Assembly (NCBI GenBank): GCA_030180135.1
Contig: CM058232.1
Coordinates: forward strand, 58,053,330 to 58,117,329
Direction: 5' to 3'
DNA from: Orychophragmus violaceus
Taxonomy: Eukaryota; Streptophyta; Magnoliopsida; Brassicales; Brassicaceae
Length of the DNA: 64,000 nt
Below, one piece after another: positions 1 to 11,174 of this stretch. The translations under genes and the position numbers were made by a program. Every line of letters begins with the position of its first letter. Within the stretch, counting starts at the first letter, position 1. The notes under the pieces were generated by a model, which made no database searches, had not been told where the DNA came from, and saw only the letters and a list, made by a program, of their open reading frames with translations.

Positions 1-1020
1 ATGGATAGAAGCAAAACATATCGGAGTTGGAATCTTCGTTCTGTTGAAGTAGTCAAGGTTTTGACTTGAACAGGAACGAGATGGAACTGTGCGTTTACTA
101 ATAGATAAGTGGGAGCGATGTTGCATTTCTCATAGTGTATGTCGAAGACATACTGATTCTCGGAAATAACGTTCCAATGCTGCAGTCGGTAAAGGACTGG
201 CTTGGGAGTTGGTTTTATGATTGACATGGGTAAAACCACGTATGTTCTTGGATTTTGGATCTAAAGATAGAGATCCAAAAGAGCTGATAGGACAAAGTCA
301 GGATTCTTATATTGACAAAGTCCTACACGTTTTCAGCATTCCAAGAAGGGTTTTATGCCAATGTCACATGGCATTACGTTAAGCAAGAAACAGTGTCCTA
401 CGATATCTGTTGAGCTTGAATGCATGGATGAGATTCCATATGCGTCGGCAATTGGATCTATCATGTATGCCATGACACGTACTTGTTTTGATGTTGCTTT
501 AATGTTAAGCAAGACAAGTAAAGACCAGTCAAATCCAGTAAAGAATAACTGGATAGACGTAATGAATATCCTCAAGTATTTGGAAAATACTTAGGATAAG
601 TTCTTGATTTACGGAGAAAGTGAGGTGCTACAAGTCGATAGAGTCTGAAAGGCAAGTTTCCAACAGACAAAGATGATTTCCGGTCACAGTCCGGTTATAT
701 CTTGTGTCTGTCTGGCGGTGCAAGGCACTTTTGCTGACTCCATGACTTAAGCTGAACATTTCGCAGCTTGGAAAGCGGCGAAAGAGGTTGTTTGGAAAGA
801 AGAGTTCATCACTGAACTTGATGTGATTCCCAGCATAGATGAGGCTAGCTGCACATCAGAGGTCCAAACACCTTGAGGGTAGGTATAACCTATTCCGTGA
901 GATAAATGACAGAGGTGTTAAGTAGATCAGCAAGTTTCAACGAATGAGAACGTTGCTAATCTATTAACGAAGCCACTCCTTAGGCCTAAGCACGAGTCGC
1001 GGACTGTAGCTGTAGGATAA
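1..1020 (+). pseudogene. Ty1/copia pol remnant (element A): end of RT and RNase H
   Basis: This is the 3' part of a copia polyprotein, decayed and cut by the window edge. It aligns by eye along its whole length with the RT and RNase H part of the intact element at 55744-59721. The most recognisable stretch is 355-594, where the frame reads LSKKQ, IPYASAIGS and NILKYLE like the intact protein. The reading frame is broken by a 1-base deletion near 60, by a TAA at 262-264 where the intact copy has a Tyr codon, and by many later stops. The RT active-site motif YVDD reads YVED here (near 138). Both the deletion and the TAA are also present in the copy at 27.5-28.5 kb. It cannot make a working polymerase. 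Confidence 0.9.
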
Positions 1021-1894
1021 GTGAAATTAAGATGTAGTCTTAATTTCAGTGGGAGTTTGTAAAGGGCTTTATTTAGTTGTTATGAAAGGTTCATGTAATC
1101 ATAATATTTTATGTTTATGAAATTTATTATTTCAAGATTATTTTAACTGTGATGAAGTAATCGTTCCAAAATGATATAAACCATTTTATAGGTCATCGAA
1201 GTAAGTGACTTGATCTTGAGTCATCAAAGTCATTTAGCTTGATCATGAGACCCTATATTTGATAGATGGCTTATATCATCCTGTCCCTAGTCGAAGGTTG
1301 TTGAAATTGGAACACCAACAACCGCGTGAGACTAGATTGGTATGTGACTTATGACAAAGTCTCAGGATGTCATAGATGCACGGCATCAAAGTCAGTACAT
1401 AGGTGTATGTTGGGGAACATACGACCGGACAAGACCCGCTTATAAGAACTCTTCAGGATATTTATATCTGTGTCATAAGAGATTCTTACTACGACTATAG
1501 AGTATAGTCCTTAGACCTGAGTTCGCATGCATGTGACTGCACATCAACTAATGCGCTTTGATCATTGTCTAACGCTGTCGTTAAGCGATAGTTATAAGGA
1601 CCTTGTTTGGGTGTATTATGAAATGAGTAGTTTAGTGTGATGGAACAAGACGGGATTTGTCCCTCCAATATAAATGGAGTGAATATCTCTAGGCCAATCG
1701 GAGATTTGAATACTGGAAAATGCATGGCCATGCTCAAACGGACTGTCCCGAGTCGTTTGGATTGTCAGTATCAAATCAGAGTCCGATGAACATTATTAGG
1801 TTTTATAAGGATGACACTCATCTTGCCTTATGACTAATCGAGATATTGAGACAAAAGGAATATGAATACAGAGATTCCAGTACAAGTGGGAGAT
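1021..1894 (+). other. 3' untranslated region and polypurine tract of copia element A
   Basis: About 870 bp lie between the pol remnant and the LTR, as in element C (59722-60574). The first about 110 bp resemble element B (27.4-27.5 kb, reverse strand), while the part after about 1130-1150 resembles element C instead. A purine-rich AAGTGGGAG tract ends at 1894, just before the LTR, and fits the plus-strand primer. On the minus strand 1495-1737 is open for 80 codons; the same antisense frame is open in C and in D. I do not call it a gene. Confidence 0.75.
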
Positions 1895-2524
1895 TGTTGG
1901 AATTATGTCCGGTAATCTCTGTACTGTCTCTAGAAAGTAAGAGTATGTCAATGATCAGACATAAGTCATATAATACTGGGGGTCATGATGGCTTGCTAGA
2001 GTCCGCTCATGATCTATAAGTCTTGGATTTATTGCCTTTATTATATGATCCCATATGGGTCACACGCCTAAGCTAACAAGAAACGATGAGGGAACGGTTC
2101 AGCAGAAGTACGGTAAAAGTGCTAGGCATTTACTGTACCAAAAGAGATTAAAGGGCCTGATTAAATCTAAGGGATTTAATCAGATTGGGACTTGGGCCCA
2201 AAAGCCCAAAAGGAACTAGACATAAGTTTTATAACTAAAACTTAACCTAGCTGCCTTTTGGTACAACTCTCTCTGCGCCTCCCATCTCTCTCTCTGCGCC
2301 TCCCTCTCTGTGGTCTAGCAGCCAATTTTCTTGAAGTGTGCGTGTGTGAACCTCTGGAGGAGCTGTCCCTTGGCGGTTCTATTGATCTCTGACAATACCT
2401 CTCTAATCCGCTGCATAAACAAGGTATTAGGTGAGATCCCTTTATGTTTCTGCAAGAGAACCTAGATCCAATCTGTTTAGTAGAGTTTAATAAGAAAGAA
2501 TTAAACCAGGACAAACACTAAACA
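1895..2524 (+). repeat. 3' LTR of copia element A
   Basis: It begins TGTTGGAATT directly after the polypurine tract and ends ACTAAACA. The first about 230 bp are nearly identical to the LTR of element C, then the two diverge. Between the shared blocks ending TTTACTGTA and starting TTGGGCC it carries an 11-bp perfect inverted repeat (2157-2167 and 2173-2183) where element C carries a different palindrome. The 3' boundary at 2524 is set by the switch to Mutator-like transposase coding sequence. The partner LTR lies left of the window, so no target-site duplication can be checked. Confidence 0.85.
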
Positions 2525-3511
2525 ATACTTCAATATTTTCGCCTAACTAGACCAATGATGGTTCTAGGCTTTGGAGTTTCGAAGTTCCCAGGATATTCCT
2601 CACTCAAATACGATGCAACTAGTTGTGATGAGCCTTTCATACAATCAGCGCTTTCATTTTGATCAGCACGGTTGCATGTGTGCATCTTCGTGTACGTTCT
2701 AATAGAGAACATATCCGAGTTCGGAATCCTTGTTGCTCATAGACCCCATTTACATCTTAATAGAACATTGAACCACCCACCGCGTTGTATCAGAATGTTT
2801 TATAACATAATCAAAACAGTTTCTAAATGCCAAACTCACTACCAACTCTATAACCGCCTTCTTATCTCGGAATTCTTGATGCACACTCACCCCAAAACCG
2901 TCTTCCCATGGCGCTACAAACTGACTACCTTCAACAACGGGTGGTACCTCACGATATTCATCACATACCTGACGTATCTGTAACGTTATCCTCCAATTTA
3001 TCACCATCATCCTCTCTCACTTGCTCTTCCTCTCTCACCTGCTCTTCCTCTATCACTTGCTCTTCTTGACTTGCTTGACCGTTTTCAACAAACAACGGCA
3101 CATCATTAGCTCTTATTTATCCGTTTTCAACAAAAAATGTCAAGGCATTAGGTCCTACTTCTCCGATTCCATCAGCTCATAGTTCAAACCAGCAGAGGTT
3201 TTCCCCGCTCTCGACTGTTGCGTGGGAAGCTCCAGTCTAGTCACGGCCTCCACACACAAAAGACTTCTACGGTTCTCTTTATCAACGGTCATTAGATAAC
3301 CACAAAGATCTTCATCATCAGAAATACTCAAATGTTTTTCACAGCCAATCACCATAGGAATGTAACTCAATTCCAATCTAACCTTATTCTCATCTAACGC
3401 ATGCTTCTTGTAAAGCCTAGCTATTACCATCTCCAAAGTTATCTCCTCTTTAAATACTATGCTACACATGCGCCCCTGACATTTATAATGGATGCACACT
3501 CTGTCGCTCAT
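2525..3511 (-). pseudogene. Mutator-like (mudrA-type) transposase, N-terminal part
   Basis: Read on the minus strand from 3511, the frame starts MSDRVCIHYKCQG and continues with the PB1-like N-terminal region usual in plant MULE transposases. It is followed by a MULE DNA-binding type segment (EFRDKKAVIELV, then a KHSDTTRW block near 2790) and by a block with the HTC of its zinc-binding signature near 2665, then SSQLVASYL. These pieces fall in three open stretches (3511-3155, 3010-2750, 2712-2530), so introns or frameshifts separate them. The DDE catalytic core is missing because the copia A LTR starts at the equivalent point. The family assignment rests on motif recognition. Confidence 0.75.
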
Positions 3512-3677
3512 ATTATCCTGCCAAAAAAAGAAGCAAAAAACTCAGTATATACTTGTAGTTGTACAAAGTTTGTTCTCAGTTTTACAGAAGTTGTCCTCGG
3601 TTGGACGGTTGGCCACCGTACATCGTATAGATGTATATACGGACGTTTATGCGGAGTATATACGGTGAATATTTTCT

Positions 3678-3708
<31 letters not shown>

Positions 3709-4629
3709 TCATATATAATTTATATTGATTTATTAAATAAAATATGTATTTATAACTAATATAGTTTATGGTTTTAGAAAATAAAAAATTTAAAATATGA
3801 ACAGTAAACATAAAAAATTATAGATAAAAGATTGTATTTAAATTATAATAAGATTATATATATTTTTTAAACTAAATCGGTTGAAATTTCATAATTCTCC
3901 AATTAATACTACTAAAATAAAAGTTATTTCAAATAGTATGTTAATCAATGAAATTGTAATTAAAAAAAATATATATAATTTTTTTATTTTATAAACTGTA
4001 TAAAAGTGTTGGTAAAAACGTATAAGTATCGTATATACGGCTGAATAAACTGTTTATACAGCTGTATATACGCTGTATAATTGATTGTGTCATTTAAAAC
4101 GTATTATCTTACCGTATAGACAAAAACAGTACCGTATAGACAAAAACAGTACAGTCCTTCACTGTATAGCGTATAGACATCGTATATACGGCCATATACG
4201 CTGTATTTTAGAACACTGGTGGTGGCTGATCGAGTTTTGCGAGTTTTGGAAAAAATAAAAATAAAATAGAGATGTTAAATTAGGCTTTGATCCACGGGTC
4301 AAACCCAAAGTAGTCTTGGCAAACCCAAACCTTTCGAATAGAAATGGATGAGATGAATCACTGTTTGTTCTCGTCAAACAATTGGGGCCTTTCTTCCCAT
4401 CACATTCAGGGTTCGATGGTTGCATCGGCAATGGTTGTTCTTTCAATGTGGCCAATTGTGGTTTGGTCTCAGTTAGAAGAAAAATATGGATTTTACTCGG
4501 TTATTTAGCGTCATATGTCTTCTCTCTCTGAGGGGATATTTTCTTTTTAGCATTAAAGTATTGTTTCACCAAGTGTTCTTTTACTAGCATTTTTTGTTGT
4601 TACTGTAGTTTTTTTTTGAGAAAATTAAC
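3512..4629. other. AT-rich non-coding stretch with simple repeats
   Basis: No credible gene is seen. It holds a (TA)n tract (about 3691-3709), many degenerate copies of a CGTATATACGG-like palindrome near 3620-3670 and 4020-4210, and an exact 20-bp tandem duplication (4111-4130 and 4131-4150). The palindromes at both ends suggest a decayed non-autonomous DNA transposon of about 600 bp, but I cannot fix its termini. It may also include the upstream region of the adjacent minus-strand transposase. Confidence 0.45.
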
Positions 4630-5160
4630 TAGCCTGGACGTTTGGGTATCCATTCGAATTTGAGTCGGGTATTTCGGGTTTTCGGGTTTAGGGATAGAGA
4701 ACCCGTTCGAGTATTTCTAAATATCGGATCGGGTTCGGTTGGGGACGCATCGGGTTCGGGTACCCGAAGTCACCATAAAATTTCTGAAAATTCGAGAAAA
4801 CTACTCAGAAATATTCAAAAGTATTTGAATTACCTAAAATTCCCGTAAAAACATATACTCAAATTACCTAAAATTATTCGAAATTACTCAAAAATACATA
4901 CTACCCAAAATATAAAATAAAAACTACACAAACTACCCTAAAATACTCGAAAGTATCAGAACTAACCAAAAATTAGATTAAACTTTGGGTTACTCCGGGT
5001 ACCCGTTTGGGTTCGGTTCGGGTTCAGATATTACCTGTTACCTGAAATACTTTGATTTAAACCCATTCAGATATTTTTTAAAATCGGTTCGGATCGGGAT
5101 CGGGTTTGTCAGATCGGATTCGGATTCGGATTCGGGTTTCGGATAAAATGCCCAGCCCTA
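4630..5160. mobile_element. Non-autonomous hAT-type element with 8-bp target-site duplication
   Basis: The flanks carry the same 8 bp, AAATTAAC, at 4622-4629 and 5161-5168, the size typical of hAT insertions. The termini are imperfect inverted repeats: TAGCCTGGAC at the left and TAGGGCTGGG on the reverse strand at the right. The interior is made of degenerate GGGTTCGGGTACCCGAA-like words near each end around an AT-rich centre and has no coding capacity. Elements with this kind of interior are common in Brassicaceae introns and spacers. Confidence 0.75.
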
Positions 5161-5278
5161 AAATTAACTGTGGAGAAACACAACATTTTGGAACAAAAAA
5201 ATGAAGGCTTAAAACCATCGTGGCTTGGAGACATGACAGCTACAACCTTACTCTAACCGCATCTCTCTTTATCCCTTA

Positions 5279-5526
5279 TATGAGCAATTCCATTAGTGAA
5301 TTCCCTTATGGGGTTCTTAAAAAAATTTTTTTTTTTTTTTTTGGGAAACGTAAAAATAAAAATAAAAAAAACCGGACCAATCGTTGTGTGACACGTGTCA
5401 TGAACAGTGTAAGAACCGGTTCTTAAATAAGGATTTTAAGAACCTGGTTCTTAACTATTTACGTGGGACCCACGTGAATAGTTAAGAACCCCAAGCTCTT
5501 AAAACCCCTGATGGAGTTGCTCTAAG
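5279..5526. mobile_element. MITE with internal hairpins
   Basis: The ends are imperfect inverted repeats: GAGCAATTCCATTAG from 5282, and GAGCAACTCCATCAG on the reverse strand at the right end. The short TA/TAA context fits a Harbinger- or mariner-type MITE, but the target-site duplication is not clean. Inside there is a 22-bp inverted repeat with a 1-base loop and a single mismatch (5446-5467 with 5469-5490), and a smaller one (5418-5427 with 5435-5444). A run of T near 5325-5342 interrupts the left part. No coding capacity. Confidence 0.6.
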
Positions 5527-6626
5527 ATTAAAGAAACGTTTGAAGATTATAATGGTTATATTGGTTTGTATCATGTTCCCGTTATGGTTTCGTCTTGTGA
5601 GTTGAAATGGAATTTCTTAACAATTTTTTATTTCGGATTCGGGCATCGACTGATTTTAATTAGATAGAGAGAAGAAGAAAACCATATTTCCCTGCGAGAA
5701 TCTGCAAGGAGAACTGATAGTGTTGATTTTTTTTGGGGAAGATAGTGCTAATAAATCATATATATAATGAGAGACTTTTTTACTCTCCTCTAAAAGCATC
5801 CACGTCATCATCGCTTTTGTGAATCCCTTATTATTTTTTCTTTTCTTTGTTTATCAATTATTTTTTATTCTTACTCGAGATCATTAATATATTTCTAAAC
5901 CAAATATATTAAAAATGAATCCCTTTTCTCGCCTCTCCATCTATCACTACAGACGCTTTATGGGTGAAGATGTGTTCTGGGCGATCCGAGGCAGAGACGG
6001 CGGGAGCTACAGCGTGGTTCTTCCCTGGGAGATTAAGCTCCTTAGATTTCAAGAGATTTGGTTATCCGGTTAGGGATCAAACGGATTATCCGAAAAATAT
6101 CAAAAGCAAAGACCATTAAAGTTTCCTTCATCGGACTGTTTCTTGGTTCGTGGGAGAGAATTTTAACCATAACGAAACAGAGATTTCCCGACTGACGAAA
6201 TCGAATTTTAGCCATAACGAAACACTTGACGAAATCGGATTACTAAGTGAAGAACAGATCTACTCGGCGGTATTCTGGGCGATTTACCCATACAAAGCAC
6301 CGACTTAAATTCTTCTCAAAAGAATCTCGACGAACGAGTACTACTAGAAACGAACCTCAGATTTCATTCAAACTCCGATCTCAAAACAGGATATCGCGAC
6401 GATTTTCTAGACGATGTTTGATCACTCACCGGTTCGACGGCGAGTTTGGATGCAGTGGAATCCTTGGGGAGGAAAAATGGCTGATATTCCGTTTGATACT
6501 ACGGCGTTTGTTCACAGAGCAGGTAACATTTTCATGATTGAGAATTTCATGAATTGATACCAAGCTGATCTCTTTTTATATTATCCTTCAATATCTTCAT
6601 GGTTGATGCAAGTTCCGTTACTCCAG

Positions 6627-8490
6627 TTTATCTAGGTAAGCTAACAGCTTTGGAGGTATTAATTGTGTTTTTGTTTATCCAGATTCACTTGATATTAGGT
6701 TGGATTAGCTTTGAGTAAAAAAATAGATTGGATTAGCTTTTGAGTAAAAACCCTACGTATATACTTGGCAGGAGCCCATAATGAGGAGGCGGCTGTTGCT
6801 AGAGCTTACGACCTTGCTGCCTTGAAATAATGCGACCTGGGCCACTTATCAACTTTCAGGAGAGATTACTATGGTAGTATGCTTTTCAGATATGAGGTTA
6901 CATGTGTTTAAGGCCACCCTTCCCAATTTTCGTTTTTTTATATACATGTATGCACTTACGTATTACATTCTCATAGGTGACATATTTAGAAGAAATGAAA
7001 AAACTCTCAAGAGAAGAATACCTTGCATCTCTACGTAGGTGCGTATGTCTTTAGAAGTATAATATTTGTTCGTCTAGGAACCATTTATTGCTGATACTAT
7101 TTAGATCTTTTGGCGAAAAGCAGCGGTTTCTCAAAGGAATAGCTAAATATTGTAATCTTCAAAGGTTAAAACTTGATCAACAAATGGCCTACTCCCCTAT
7201 TTCTCTTTTCTTTGTCTGTAAAACAATGGAATCAATATTTTCTCTATGCATTTTATAGTGTTTATTAGGAAAATATTTTGTGACACATTATTGATCTGCG
7301 CCGTTTGATTGATCCACACATTGTAGATTATCTTTGCTAATTCCTTAAAAAGTGTTTATATGCTACTCTTAAAGTACATGGATATGGCCAAGCTATCTTC
7401 AGAATTATTGGTTACTGTGTTTTATTTGTGGCCTTCTCTAGATTTTGTGGTCTTTACCTGTCTTTGTCACAAATAACAGCCATACCTGATATGCATTGCT
7501 GCTGTTTTCCAACTATTCTGCAATTCCCGACCAGCCAATGGGACGCAACAGCCAGTCGTATGACTGGACCTGAATACTTCAGCAACATTCATTATGGTAA
7601 ATTTGTTACAACATTTACCCATCTTTGAAGCTGCAGTGGACCATGTTTAAAAAAAATCTCATTAATAACAGGGTCAAGTGATGATCTAGGAACAGAAGGG
7701 GACTTTTTAGGTAGCTTTTTCCGGGAAAGAAAGATCGATCTTACAGGATACATGAAGTGGTGGGGGTCAAAAAAACCTGCAGCCAGATTCTTCATCAAAA
7801 CCATCAGAGGATGCAAAGGTAGAAGATGCCGGTACTAAGCTCAAAACACTGGAAAACTCATCCCAGGAATCAGAGCCGTACAAAGCGCCAAACCTTGGCG
7901 TCCTTCGAAGCAATTAGAGAAAAGAAAAGAAAATATCATCGCCATCCCATGTCTTCTGCTTTACGCATTTTGTCTGCATCACCTGCTTACAAAAGCCTGG
8001 AGGAGAAAGTGCTGGAGATCAAAAAAGCAGAACTAGAGAAACGATGAGAATGCATATCGTAACGTCATCATTATGGAGAAGAGTCACGACAAGGAAATAG
8101 AAAAACTGGTTGTATGTCACGGAGTTTCTCTAGGCAGTGGTGGTGTTGCTGCTGCTTTGTCTCTTCAGAAAAGCATGCACCCACTTACCTCTCTCTTAAA
8201 TGCTCCATTTCTCACTAACTACAATACGGTGGATCCCCTTGGAGACCCTACTCTCTGGACATCATTTCTTCCCCCAGGATCCTCTCATACTTCAGAGGTT
8301 CGTATTCATTTATCTATCTTCATATAATTTTCTTACAGAGACAAGACTTTTAACCTGGTGGAAGACATAAAATGTTTACTAAAACATATACTCAAGCCAT
8401 TATTCTCTCTTTATTCTGTAGTTGACAAAGATAGAGAAGATGTTCCACATACAGCTACCTCCCTCAAGAGAAGTGAGCCGTTCCCTTTAG
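6627..8490 (+). pseudogene. AP2-domain transcription factor gene fragment, broken
   Basis: It starts with the 9-bp micro-exon that encodes VYL in AP2 genes (6627-6635), flanked by AG and GT. The next exon (6772-6873) encodes GAHNEEAAVARAYDLAALK and then a TAA where the family has a Tyr codon. An exon near 6977-7038 encodes LEEMKKLSREEYLASLRR; later exons encode MTGPEYFSNIHYG (to about 7600) and TEGDFLGSF, IDLTGYMKWWGSKKP (from about 7690), then a Ser-rich tail to a stop near 8490. The order and motifs recall the Arabidopsis At2g41710-type AP2 protein, from memory. The first exon with the start of the AP2 domain is absent, and there are further frameshifts in the exon near 7110 and in the tail. 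It should not yield a working DNA-binding protein. Confidence 0.75.
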
Positions 8491-8887
8491 TCTTTCTGTT
8501 TTTGAAAGGTTCACTGCACGATAAGTTAATGAATTCTTCAATCTCAAATTATGTTTTTAACTCAATTAATATCTTTATAAAATAATAACTATATAAAGTA
8601 ATAGAACATTAGTGTCTCAACATTATTAATTTATATAGTTTTTATTACACATTTAGAGGTAACAATACAAGTAAACTTCTGTAGCACCGTTGGGATGATA
8701 ACGACAAGAAGGTACATAACGACAAGAAGGTAAACAAAAAACTAAGAACTAACAAAACAATAATAAATTAACTATGAACTCAATCAATTGAAAATGCTCA
8801 ATATGGTACATAAAAAGAATGTCTGAGACCTAAATCGACAAAAAACAAAAATAGAAATAACAATGAAAGAGACATTTCAAAACCTGA

Positions 8888-8918
8888 ACCCCGCGCTTGC
8901 GCGGGGTGGAGATACTAG
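8888..8918 (+). other. Helitron 3' terminus: hairpin plus CTAG
   Basis: A perfect 9-bp GC stem with a 2-base loop, then GGAGATA and CTAG, then host T. In Helitrons this structure acts as the termination signal for rolling-circle transposition. It fixes the orientation as plus. Confidence 0.8.
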
Positions 8919-9335
8919 TTATAATAGGGTTAGACTAAGGTCTAAAATATTTACAAAGACACTGATACATATTAATTGTAACGAGTTTTAATACAATTAA
9001 GAAACAATCTCAAGATAAAAAGGCAAAAGAATCGTACTAAAGATATCCAAAAAAATACTACGAATATATGTATTTGTTAGCAAGTAAGGCGTTTTCAACC
9101 AAGTCGCATCATGATTTCTTTGTATTGTTTTCAGCATATAACGTACATAACTGCTTGTATAATAATTTGCATTTTGTAGTCATGTATGACTTAAATGTTG
9201 TAAATTCGATACAACTCAATGAAATTTTAGTCGACAAAATAAAAGAATAATATTAAAAATGTAATTTTTTATAAGAAAAACTTAAATATTTTTAATAAAT
9301 TATATATATTATTTTTCAAAAGGACTGAACAATAG
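8919..9335. other. AT-rich spacer, nothing recognised
   Basis: Between the Helitron end and the first gag-like codons I see only AT-rich DNA. A short open frame at 9068-9250 has no recognisable motif and poor composition for a gene. A 5' LTR for the gypsy element that follows would be expected here and is not visible. Confidence 0.5.
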
Positions 9336-10500
9336 TCTGACGATGAGGAAGAAAAGGTAAGAGCGGATCGATACACTCCCGAACGAAGCGAAAACGAGCT
9401 CTTAGAGGAAGAAGGAAACATCCTACAGACTCAACGAAACGAGTCGGCTGAAGGACTAAGAGTAACAAGACGAGACGAGCTCAATGAGCTTAAAGCCATG
9501 CTAAAACAAACTGCCGCCGAGATGAAAGTCGTACGGTCGCAAGTTCATAGGGCTATGAGCGCCCCACCCGAAATCGTCTGTGTCTTGGAGGAAACGTGAA
9601 AACACCATTCACAGCTCGAATCACCGAAACACGGATCCCTAATCCAGGCAAACTCAAAAAATCTTGTTTATGATGGAACGTCCAATCCGAAAGCTCACAT
9701 GATGGCTTTCCGCATAGCAATGGGTAGAGCCAACCTAAAGAAAAGAGAGAAGGACGCTAGTTTCTGCCTCCTTTTTGTAGAATATTTGAAAGGAGACGTA
9801 TTCGAATGGTTTTCTAGGCTAGAACGAAACTCTATGAGTAGCTTCCAACATCTATCCTCGGTGTTCATGAAGCAATACTCGATATTCATGGATCGGGAGA
9901 CTTCCGACGTTGATATATGGTCGATATCTCAAGGTCCGAACGAAAGCCTAAGGAACTTTATCGGAAGATTCAAGAAGGTGGTATCTAGGATCGAAGGCTT
10001 AAGAGACAAATCTGGCATTAACGCGTTAAAGAAAGCATTGTGGTACGAGTCGGATTTCAGGAAGGAAGTCTCGCTGAACATACCTCAAACGATATCGGAT
10101 GCCTTACGTCTGGCGTTGGATTTCATAATCGTCGAAGAAGAAATGAAAGTTTTATCCCAGAAGCACAAGTCGATAAGGCAATTAAGCAAAGACGCCCGTA
10201 TACCCACTAGTGCAAGCAACGACAAAAGAATTTCAAAAGCAAGCAGTCATGCACGACACGAAATCTCGGGCGGATCGCAAAACTATCAAGTCAACTTGAG
10301 CGAACGAGGATACATATTGGCATGATGAGGTAAATGTCCATGGAATACGTGGACAAGGAACTCTAACTCGTGCGATGAGAAAGCATTCTGCGAGCATCAC
10401 CAAATGTACGACAATCACACAGCCAACTGCCTCAGCCTGGGCATTAAGCACGCAACAAAACCGGTGGCCGTAAAAACTTGGCAACGTGGTAAGCGTTAAA
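9336..10500 (+). pseudogene. Gag of the old Ty3/gypsy element
   Basis: Gag is the structural protein that packages retrotransposon RNA. The frame begins around 9340 with an acidic, charged region and has an in-frame TGA near 9597. It then runs open from 9699 to 10325 (208 codons) through the Retrotrans_gag core: YDGTSNPKAHMMAFRIA, LKGDVFEWFSRLERNSM, SVFMKQYSIF, PNESLRNFIGRFK. Beyond a stop at 10325 a zinc-knuckle-like segment can be read (KAFCEHHQMYDNHTANC, near 10380-10430), so the C-terminus is still visible but out of frame. Gag of this type is typical of Tat-lineage elements in Brassicaceae. Confidence 0.75.
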
Positions 10501-11174
10501 GACTTCAACGAGAACAAAACCAGAGATCGACCATACGAGACAAATCGAGGCAACGAGCCGAATTAAGACGAGCAAGAGAAAACTCCTCGAGAAGGTCGAA
10601 CAGAAACTTGCAATAATAGGCGGAAGAGAAGGAACGACGAAGGTCCTAAGGCAAGCAGTCAATAAAGAATAAACATAATTGTTGAAGGATCACAATACCT
10701 CCAAGACACGGTACCCCCTGTTAATGCTTATCCTAGACAACCATGGCGGATCAACGATTACCAGAGACAAGCAAGGAAAAGCGCCCACTGGTCAGCGCCT
10801 TATCAGATCCCAAACAATGCAATGACATTCGAGGAAATTTGGATTGCAGGAGTCGTTTGGCCGCACAACGATCCTCTCGTCATCGAACTAATCATCAAAG
10901 ATATTAGCATATCAAGAATCCTAGTCGACACAGGAAGTTCTGTTGACGCAATCTTCAGCGATACATTAAGGAAGATGAACATAAGCTTGAACAAAGTATT
11001 GTCTTCCACGACACTGTTAGCGGTATTCACTGGAGATGCAACAATAACTCTGGACACGATTAAGTATCCAGAGCAAGCTGGAGGGGTAACTAATTTGTCG
11101 AATTTTCAGTAATTACCGTCCCGCGATCTACAACGCAATCATAGGAGCTCCGTGGATAAATTTCATGAAAATTG

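Larger units (their letters stand above)
5756..8918 (+). mobile_element. Helitron carrying a host gene fragment
   Basis: The right end has the canonical Helitron layout: a perfect 9-bp GC stem (8888-8896 with 8899-8907, loop TT), seven bases, then CTAG at 8915-8918 followed by T. The proposed left end is TC at 5756-5757 preceded by A, in TCATATATATAATGAG, with a CCACGTCATCA motif about 45 bp inside that resembles Arabidopsis Helitron 5' regions; the left end is less certain than the right. No Rep/helicase ORF is present, so it is non-autonomous. The interior holds an AP2-domain gene fragment with introns. The stretch 5900-6600 is not identified and may be further captured DNA. Confidence 0.65.

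Noticed and set aside
6247..6537. 96-codon frame as the missing first exon of the AP2 gene
   Set aside because: It lacks the YRGVSRH and WTGRYEAHLW words of an AP2 domain; I left this stretch unidentified.
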